This document shows, piece by piece, positions 1 through 3,560 of a stretch of DNA of 5,047 nt; within the stretch, counting starts at the first letter, position 1, and each line of letters opens with the position of its first letter. The stretch covers positions 1 to 5,047 of the forward strand of contig JAQTVL010000361.1 of assembly GCA_028706835.1 (NCBI GenBank). The letters are read 5' to 3'. The position numbers and the translations under genes were made by a program. The notes beneath the pieces were generated by a model. It had not been told where the DNA came from. It saw nothing but the letters and a program-made list of their open reading frames with translations, and searched no databases. Source of the stretch: Phycisphaerae bacterium (GTDB lineage Bacteria; Planctomycetota; Phycisphaerae; JAJVII01).

Positions 1-473
1 GCCAGCGCCCCGTCGCCGCCGTCGCCTTGGAGCTTCTGGGCCCGGTCCCAGTCGCGCTTCGCCTGGTCTGCCTTCGCCTGCATCTGCCTGAGGTCGGCTT
101 CGGCCTTGGTCACGCCGGCCTTCGCCTGGTCGATCTGCGCCCGGGCCAGGTTCACGTCGGCGGTGTACATCGAGTCGTCGATCTCAGCCAGCACCGTGTT
201 CTCATCGACGACGGAGCCGTAGTCAACCTGCTTGCCGGCCAGGTCTTTGCCGAAGCGGATGATCTGCCCGGCGATCTGGGCCCCGACATCGACGACCTCT
301 TCCGGCTCGACGGTGCCGGTGGCGCTGATGTTGGCGGACAGGTCGCCGCGCTTCACCTCGATGGTCCGCAGCGAGACGGGGACGGGCTTATTCCGGCTGG
401 TCCACCAATACCACCCGCCGGCTGCCAGCCCCGCCAGGACGATCAATACGATGCCGCGTTTTAGCCAGGCCAT
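1..473 (-). CDS. Periplasmic adaptor (membrane fusion protein) of an efflux pump, HlyD/MacA type, partial
   Basis: This is the N-terminal 157 codons of a gene that leaves the window at position 1. The product should be the periplasmic adaptor linking an inner-membrane RND or ABC exporter to an outer-membrane channel. Residues 1-6 (MAWLKR) precede one hydrophobic anchor (about 7-25, ending WYWW). Residues 38-72 hold the family's first barrel strand and lipoyl half, with 'ATGTVEP' (51-57) and 'DVGAQIAGQI' (62-71). 'DYGSVVDENTVLAEIDDSMY' (84-103) is the second lipoyl piece. From about 104 an Ala/Gln/Lys/Asp-rich stretch starts the alpha-helical hairpin. The ATG at 473-471 has GGGAGA (484-479) five bases upstream, which supports the start. 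It lies 193 nt downstream of a marR gene on the same strand, so MarR-controlled efflux is inferred. The transporter partner is outside the window, so RND versus MacB-type ABC cannot be decided. Confidence 0.92.
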   Translation of the reverse strand, partial: MAWLKRGIVLIVLAGLAAGGWYWWTSRNKPVPVSLRTIEVKRGDLSANISATGTVEPEEVVDVGAQIAGQIIRFGKDLAGKQVDYGSVVDENTVLAEIDDSMYTADVNLARAQIDQAKAGVTKAEADLRQMQAKADQAKRDWDRAQKLQGDGGDGAL

Positions 474-478
474 GTGAG

Positions 479-484
479 TCTCCC
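479..484 (-). promoter_or_regulatory. Shine-Dalgarno site of the adaptor gene
   Basis: GGGAGA read on the minus strand lies five bases before the ATG at 473-471. It fixes the start of the adaptor, and it means the gene has its own initiation signal rather than relying on translational coupling to marR, whose stop is 193 nt away. Confidence 0.7.
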
Positions 485-517
485 AATCACCGAGGGTTTC
501 CTGTCGAAGTTCGTCTG

Positions 518-609
518 TTTGTGGAGTGCGGTAGCGCAGCTACCGCTTTGGGTGGCCCGACGCCGCGCCCGCCATCCAAAGCGGGAGCTGCGCTCCCGCA
601 CTCCACAAA
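518..609. repeat. REPIN-like long inverted repeat (two hairpin-forming REP arms)
   Basis: Left arm 518-556 and right arm 571-609 are inverted copies matching at 36 of 39 positions, around a 14-nt centre (557-570). Each arm is also a hairpin: GCGGTAGC-GCA-GCTACCGC at 529-547, and GCGGGAGC-TGC-GCTCCCGC at 580-598. The two arm differences inside these stems compensate each other, so both hairpins stay perfectly paired. Two inverted REP units, each with an internal palindrome, is the REPIN architecture mobilised in trans by RAYT (Y1-type) transposases; no such gene lies in this window. The element sits between marR and the adaptor gene, and in the transcript would form a very stable cruciform or long hairpin that could protect or attenuate the downstream message. 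Confidence 0.88.
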
Positions 610-666
610 AGGACATTCAAATTCATCATTGCTGAACCGTTCGGCCTTCTCGCGGCCGCCCCCACA

Positions 667-1188
667 TTATTTCCGCTTCCCGACGGTTTTCGACCCGCTG
701 TTGCCAGGCCCGCCGGGGGCCAGGCCGGCCATGTGATCGTGCAGCCGCCCGAGCAACTCGCCCAGGGATTGCTGCTGCCGATCGTCCAGCCCGGCGATGA
801 TCTGCGCGACGCGGCGGCGATGGCCGGCCCTGATCCGGGTGACGAGCTTCCTGCCTTCCGGCGTCAGCCTGACGCGGCGGACGCGGCGGTCGCGCTGCGT
901 GGTGGCTCGCTGGACCAGGCCCATGCGTTCCAGCCGATCGACCAGGCCGGTGACGCTCGGCGGGCGGACGAGCAGGCGGTCGCTCAGGTCGGTGACGCGG
1001 ACCCCGCCGGGCTGGTCGCGCCCGGCTCGCTGGAGGACGCGGAGGATGCCCCACTGCGGCCCGCTGATGCCGAACCGTGCGAAGAACGGCTCCATGACGT
1101 GCCGCACGAGCCCCATGGTCCGCAGCAGCGAGCGGAACAGGGCCTCGGGCCGGCTGGACGTGGGCCTGGATGTCGCGGTCGTGGTCAT
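667..1188 (-). CDS. MarR-family transcriptional regulator
   Basis: The product is 173 aa, slightly long for a MarR protein because of a Thr/Ser/Arg-rich N-terminus (1-13) and a Gly/Lys-rich tail (158-173). Residues 14-40 form the N-terminal dimerisation helix, followed by 'SGPQWGILRVLQRA' (42-55). The winged helix spans about 62-112: 'VTDLSDRLLVRPPSVTGLVDRLERMGLV' holds helix-turn-helix and recognition helix (about 65-92), and 'QRDRRVRRVRLTPEG' (98-112) is the hallmark MarR wing followed by the LTPEG turn. The remainder is the C-terminal dimerisation helix. MarR proteins usually repress their own operon and release DNA on binding phenolic or other small ligands. The ATG at 1188 has GGTGA (1197-1193) four bases upstream. 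A palindromic operator lies just before the gene and an efflux adaptor follows, so self-repression and control of efflux are likely. The ligand cannot be inferred. Confidence 0.95.
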   Translation of the reverse strand: MTTTATSRPTSSRPEALFRSLLRTMGLVRHVMEPFFARFGISGPQWGILRVLQRAGRDQPGGVRVTDLSDRLLVRPPSVTGLVDRLERMGLVQRATTQRDRRVRRVRLTPEGRKLVTRIRAGHRRRVAQIIAGLDDRQQQSLGELLGRLHDHMAGLAPGGPGNSGSKTVGKRK

Positions 1189-1203
1189 GGCGTCACCGAT
1201 ATG

Positions 1204-1221
1204 TTTAGTTGACTAACTAAA
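1204..1221. promoter_or_regulatory. Palindromic MarR-type operator
   Basis: TTTAGTTgactAACTAAA is a perfect inverted repeat with 7-bp arms and a 4-bp spacer, so the half-sites are about one helical turn apart. AT-rich palindromes of this size in front of the regulator gene are typical MarR binding sites. It ends 16 bp upstream of the marR ATG, and its outer edge touches the predicted -10 box, so a bound dimer would block initiation. Binding by this particular MarR is inferred from position and symmetry. Confidence 0.75.
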
Positions 1222-1249
1222 TGATTGGAAGGTTAGGGCGATTAGTCAA
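1221..1249 (-). promoter_or_regulatory. Candidate sigma70-like promoter of the marR operon
   Basis: On the minus strand, TTGACT (1249-1244, five of six matches to the -35 consensus) is followed after exactly 17 bp by AATCAT (1226-1221, four of six to -10). Transcription would begin inside the operator palindrome, about 20-30 nt before the marR ATG. The spacing and overlap with the operator support it; the -10 box is mediocre. Confidence 0.5.
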
Positions 1250-1255
1250 TATAAA
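1225..1255 (+). promoter_or_regulatory. Weak candidate forward promoter for the HD-GYP gene
   Basis: TATAAA (1250-1255) is a good -10 match on the plus strand, with TTGGAA (1225-1230) 19 bp upstream as a poor -35. If used, it gives a leader of roughly 140 nt before the ATG at 1405, and its boxes interlock with the marR promoter on the other strand. The long spacer makes this uncertain. Confidence 0.3.
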
Positions 1256-1404
1256 ACGGGGACATCCTACCGCGTGGGGGCGGGGGTATCCACGGGTTGT
1301 GCACAGGTTGCCCACGGGGGAGGGCGGCGAATGGGGGCAAACGCGGGGAAATGGATTGAGCTAAACCGCAAGGGCGGGGTCGCCGATTTGAAGGCAGGTA
1401 AATT
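1256..1404 (+). other. G-rich non-coding leader of the HD-GYP gene
   Basis: The stretch between the promoter region and the ATG holds no gene. Seven G-tracts of three or more lie between 1276 and 1348 on the coding strand. CGTGG at 1273-1277 can pair with CCACG at 1290-1294, or CGTGGG at 1273-1278 with CCCACG at 1311-1316, two mutually exclusive helices. TGTGCACA (1298-1305) is a perfect 8-bp palindrome between two copies of CCACGGG (1290-1296 and 1312-1318). It does not match the c-di-GMP riboswitch consensus that I remember, so no riboswitch is called. Confidence 0.45.
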
Positions 1405-2877
1405 ATGAGCGTGATCGACAATAAACTCGCCGACCCGGCTGTGGCTGCGCCAGACGCGTCGTGGTTGTCCTCGGCTTCGGTGGCGTTGCCGTCGTTCATC
1501 ACGGTGTCGGGGCTGGCGCTCGGGGGCGGGTCCGAACCGCTCGAATTCACGCTGTACCACAAGCAAGCGGACGGGCGAGTCACGCCGCTTTGCCGGGCCG
1601 GCTCGGCGTTGACGGAAACGGATCGAAATCGGTTCATGCCCGCGGGGGACCGGCCTGGCGAGGTAATATACGTCGCGGCTGGGGAATACGATGTCTATCA
1701 TCGGCGGGTTGAGGCGGGGCTTGGGCGGCTTGTGTCGGAAGAGGCGGCGGGGGCGAGCCGGTTTCAGGCGGCCTATCAGATTTGCGTTCAGTTGGTCGAT
1801 GAGGTGCTGAATCACGGCAAAGACGAGCTGGCGCAGCGGGTTCAGTCGGCCGTCGATCAGCTTGCGGCGGAAGCGCGGCGGCAGCCCCAAATCATCGCCG
1901 GGTTGCTGGCGCAGCGGTCGTGGGTCTACGAAACCGCGTCGCACATGGTAAACGTCGCGCTGCTTGCGCTGGCCGCCGCGAACGACGCCGGGCTGCCGGC
2001 GAACGACTGGCCGTCGCTTGTGGCCGGGGCGATGCTTCACGACATCGGCAAAATCGGTCTGCCCGAGGGCCTGACGGGCAAAGAAGGCCGGCTGACGCAG
2101 GGCGAGTGGATGTTGATTCGCGAACACCCTGCCCGCGGCGCCGAGTGGCTGCGGCAGTTCAGTTGCCTCAATCCGCTTCTGGCGGACCTGGCGATGCAGC
2201 ATCACGAGTTCGCCGACGGCTCGGGCTATCCGCAAGGGTTAGCCGGCGGTTCCATACACCCTTGGGCCCGGCTGTACTCCACTTTGGACGCGTTTGACTC
2301 GCTTACCGCCGCCCGCCCGTTCCGCGAGGGGCTCCCCGTGCAGGACGCCCTGACGATCCTCCAGTCCGAATCGCCCAGGCGCTTCGACCCCGCCTCCGTC
2401 GCCACGCTCGCCAGGCTCATCGCCTCCGGCGCCGTCGCCGCCCCCGCCAGCCAGCTCCACGCCGGCGGCGCCGTCATGGTCGCGGCCACAGCCCGCAAGC
2501 TTCTCCCGCTGGAGAGTTTCCTGCCCCTGCCCCCCGCGCCGCCCGTGGAGAGCCCGCTCGACGCATCGGCGCCGCAGCAGCGCCGCCGCAACCGGCGATC
2601 GTACGTGCGGCACCCCTTCAAGACCACCTGCCGCGTCCGCTATGTCCGGTCGGGCGCCGCCCCCGACGCCCACATCAGCTTCTGGGTCCAGACCCTCGAC
2701 ATCTCACGCAGCGGCATGCAGTTCATGTTCACCCGCCCCATGCGGCTGGGCGAGGTCATTTCCGTCTTCCTGCCCACCGGCCAGACAGGCCGACACGTCA
2801 CCGCCATGGTCGTCCGCTGCTACCGCGGCCCGAGCAACGTCTTCTTCATCGGCGCCCGCTTCGACTTCGACAAGTGA
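1405..2877 (+). CDS. HD-GYP domain c-di-GMP phosphodiesterase with C-terminal PilZ domain
   Basis: The product is 490 aa, with no signal peptide or membrane segment, so cytoplasmic. Residues 1-105 resemble the small N-terminal region of some HD-GYP proteins ('FTLYHKQADGRVTPLCRAG', then 'IYVAAGEYDVY'). The HD-GYP domain spans about 165-345: H180, HDIGK (212-216), EHP (240-242), HHE (266-268), DGSGYP (271-276) and DAFDSLTA (295-302). All metal-binding landmarks and the GYP signature are present, so c-di-GMP hydrolysis is expected. An Ala/Pro-rich linker (about 350-392) leads to a PilZ domain (393-490) with intact c-di-GMP-binding motifs: RxxxR at 398-402 (RSYVR) and DxSxxG at 432-437 (DISRSG). 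The protein may therefore sense its own substrate. The start has AGG (1396-1398) six bases before ATG. Codon usage changes sharply near 2290, inside the HD-GYP domain. The downstream partner is unknown. Confidence 0.95.
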   Translation: MSVIDNKLADPAVAAPDASWLSSASVALPSFITVSGLALGGGSEPLEFTLYHKQADGRVTPLCRAGSALTETDRNRFMPAGDRPGEVIYVAAGEYDVYHRRVEAGLGRLVSEEAAGASRFQAAYQICVQLVDEVLNHGKDELAQRVQSAVDQLAAEARRQPQIIAGLLAQRSWVYETASHMVNVALLALAAANDAGLPANDWPSLVAGAMLHDIGKIGLPEGLTGKEGRLTQGEWMLIREHPARGAEWLRQFSCLNPLLADLAMQHHEFADGSGYPQGLAGGSIHPWARLYSTLDAFDSLTAARPFREGLPVQDALTILQSESPRRFDPASVATLARLIASGAVAAPASQLHAGGAVMVAATARKLLPLESFLPLPPAPPVESPLDASAPQQRRRNRRSYVRHPFKTTCRVRYVRSGAAPDAHISFWVQTLDISRSGMQFMFTRPMRLGEVISVFLPTGQTGRHVTAMVVRCYRGPSNVFFIGARFDFDK

Positions 2878-2883
2878 GAAGCG

Positions 2884-2911
2884 GTCAGCCTCAAGCTTTC
2901 AGCGTTCAGCC
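2884..2911. repeat. Heptameric repeat array, TTCAGCC type (4 units)
   Basis: Four consecutive 7-nt units begin at 2884, 2891, 2898 and 2905, seven bases after the HD-GYP stop codon. The last two are TTCAGCG and TTCAGCC, the first is GTCAGCC, and the second (TCAAGCT) is degenerate. Short arrays of heptamers are known as a dispersed, non-coding repeat type in several bacterial groups. Confidence 0.55.
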
Positions 2912-2953
2912 CGATCTCTCCCACACGCCGCCCCCCGCGCTTCGCATCTTCTT

Positions 2954-2988
2954 CATTCCGCATTCCGAATTTCCCATTTCGCATTCCC
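2954..2988. repeat. Heptameric repeat array, CATTCCG type (5 units)
   Basis: Five abutting 7-nt units start at 2954, 2961, 2968, 2975 and 2982. Units 1 and 2 are identical CATTCCG; units 4 (CATTTCG) and 5 (CATTCCC) differ by one base each; unit 3 (AATTTCC) is the most diverged. The array begins exactly 70 nt (ten heptamer lengths) after the first unit of the TTCAGCC array. Confidence 0.7.
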
Positions 2989-3000
2989 GTGACCCTCTTC

Positions 3001-3015
3001 GCGGGCGCAGCCCGC
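3001..3015. repeat. Perfect GC-rich hairpin followed by TTTT; possible weak terminator
   Basis: GCGGGC-GCA-GCCCGC forms a 6-bp stem with a 3-nt loop, followed by TTTT at 3016-3019. The GCA loop and the following CTTTTGG resemble the 529-551 arm of the REPIN-like element. It lies 124 nt after the HD-GYP stop and could act as a terminator on the plus strand, though the T-run is short; a REP-type hairpin is the alternative. Confidence 0.5.
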
Positions 3016-3107
3016 TTTTGGAGTGCGTGGGACGAAGGCCCCGCTTTCCCGTCCGCCTGCGGCGCGGGGTAGCGATTCCGCCAGGCGCCGCTTCCCGCCT
3101 GCGTTCG

Positions 3108-3117
3108 CTTCGCGAAG
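3108..3117. repeat. Perfect 10-bp palindrome
   Basis: CTTCGCGAAG is self-complementary and lies inside the interior of the MITE-like segment. A role is not evident. Confidence 0.35.
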
Positions 3118-3191
3118 TGAGAAGGCGTCCCCCACAACCAGCGAAGAATCGCGGCCAGTTCTTTCCGCGTAGCGTGAATTGGTGTGCGTCC

Positions 3192-3215
3192 TTGGCTGAC
3201 TCGCGTTTCAGCCAA
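3192..3215. repeat. Hairpin with perfect 8-bp stem
   Basis: TTGGCTGA (3192-3199) and TCAGCCAA (3208-3215) pair perfectly around an 8-nt loop. The stem runs two bases into the right terminal inverted repeat of the MITE-like segment. No T-run follows, so it is not called a terminator. Confidence 0.55.
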
Positions 3216-3245
3216 AGTGGGACCTTCGTCCCGCGCACTCCAAAG

Positions 3246-3263
3246 GCCCCGGCTGGCCGGGGC
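3246..3263. repeat. Perfect GC hairpin, 7-bp stem
   Basis: GCCCCGG-CTGG-CCGGGGC is a perfect 7-bp stem with a 4-nt loop, directly adjoining the right end of the MITE-like segment. It is very stable, but has no T-run for rho-independent termination. Confidence 0.6.
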
Positions 3264-3336
3264 GACGAGGCGATGGACCCGCACCTGAGTTTCGCCGCCG
3301 CTCCGTGTTGCGCCACTCTCAGTATCTCCGTTCCTA

Positions 3337-3366
3337 TCGGCGTCCGTCGGCGTTCATCGGCGGTTG
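3337..3366. repeat. Three tandem 10-nt repeats
   Basis: Units TCGGCGTCCG (3337-3346), TCGGCGTTCA (3347-3356) and TCGGCGGTTG (3357-3366) share a TCGGCG core, spaced exactly one helical turn apart. It reads like one of the short-period dispersed repeats common between genes in planctomycete-like genomes. Confidence 0.6.
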
Positions 3367-3372
3367 ATTCTC

Positions 3373-3399
3373 TTCGCCGTTCGGCGCCGGCTCGGCGAA
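3373..3399. repeat. Inverted repeat with perfect 7-bp arms
   Basis: TTCGCCG (3373-3379) and CGGCGAA (3393-3399) flank a 13-nt loop. The DNA around it (3379-3415) is rich in further CGGC/GCCG pairs, so alternative foldings are possible. Confidence 0.4.
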
Positions 3400-3449
3400 C
3401 CGACGAACGCGGCGCCTTCGAGGCCCGCGGAGGATTACGCCCCCCCGAT

Positions 3450-3500
3450 TGCATAAGATCGCCCGCTCGTGCGTCTTATCTGTAGGCCGCTGTAGGCCGG
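3450..3500 (+). promoter_or_regulatory. Candidate regulatory region of the LTxxQ protein gene
   Basis: ATAAGA (3453-3458) and TCTTAT (3474-3479) form a perfect 6-bp inverted repeat with a 15-bp spacer, followed at once by a 10-nt tandem duplication (TGTAGGCCGC 3481-3490, TGTAGGCCGG 3491-3500). TTGCAT (3450-3455) and TCTTAT could serve as weak -35 and -10 boxes with 18 bp between them. The region ends 60 bp before the ATG at 3561. The promoter call is weak; the repeats are directly visible. Confidence 0.3.
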
Positions 3501-3560
3501 TGCGTATCCGCCGGCCGGCCGCGGGAAGGTCCCCTGATCCTTAACCGGAGACGCCGCCAC

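Larger units (their letters stand above)
3015..3246. mobile_element. MITE-like 232-bp segment with 33-bp imperfect terminal inverted repeats
   Basis: The left end (3015-3047) and right end (3214-3246) are inverted copies matching at 29 of 33 positions. Both carry TTTGGAGTGCG or TTTTGGAGTGCG at the outside, then a small hairpin of the form GGGAC-GAAG-GTCCC (imperfect in the left copy). The interior (3048-3213) has no credible gene. No clear target-site duplication is visible: flanks GCCCG (3010-3014) and CCCCG (3247-3251) agree at four of five bases, too weak to prove insertion. It could equally be two REP-type units in inverted orientation with unrelated DNA between them. Confidence 0.5.
2878..3560. 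other. 683-nt repeat-rich intergenic region without a credible gene
   Basis: This stretch lies between two co-oriented genes. Long open frames exist on both strands, but they translate heptamer arrays and palindromes into Arg/Pro/Ser-rich text without domain-like features. It contains two 7-nt repeat arrays, at least five hairpins, a 232-bp segment with inverted ends, a 10-nt triple tandem and a 10-nt double tandem, itemised separately. It looks like a landing zone for small non-autonomous elements. I see no RNA gene. Confidence 0.7.

Noticed and set aside
27..477. Plus-strand frames opposite the efflux adaptor
   Set aside because: The minus-strand reading gives a clear membrane fusion protein N-terminus with a good ribosome binding site.
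733..1216. Plus-strand frames (139 and 159 codons) opposite marR
   Set aside because: The minus strand encodes a full-length MarR protein with canonical wing and LTPEG motifs, so these are shadows.
1256..1404. c-di-GMP riboswitch in the HD-GYP leader
   Set aside because: The conserved GEMM core segments I know are not present; only generic G-rich pairing is seen.
1267..2235. 322-codon minus-strand open frame opposite the HD-GYP gene
   Set aside because: It is antisense to a protein with clear catalytic motifs; it is His/Arg/Pro-rich and open only because of high GC content.
2820..3454. Minus-strand open frames of 154 and 182 codons across the repeat region
   Set aside because: They cross the HD-GYP 3' end or the palindromes, have basic low-complexity composition and no matching upstream signals.
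2874..3485. 203-codon open frame on the plus strand just after the HD-GYP gene
   Set aside because: It starts at a GTG overlapping the HD-GYP stop and translates heptamer arrays, hairpins and the inverted-repeat segment. The text is Arg/Pro/Ser-rich with no domain or conserved motif, and the same DNA is open in two minus-strand frames, as expected for GC-rich non-coding DNA.
2884..3500. CRISPR array, suggested by repeated short units
   Set aside because: Units are 7-10 nt and directly abutting, with no 20-40 nt spacers and no cas genes.
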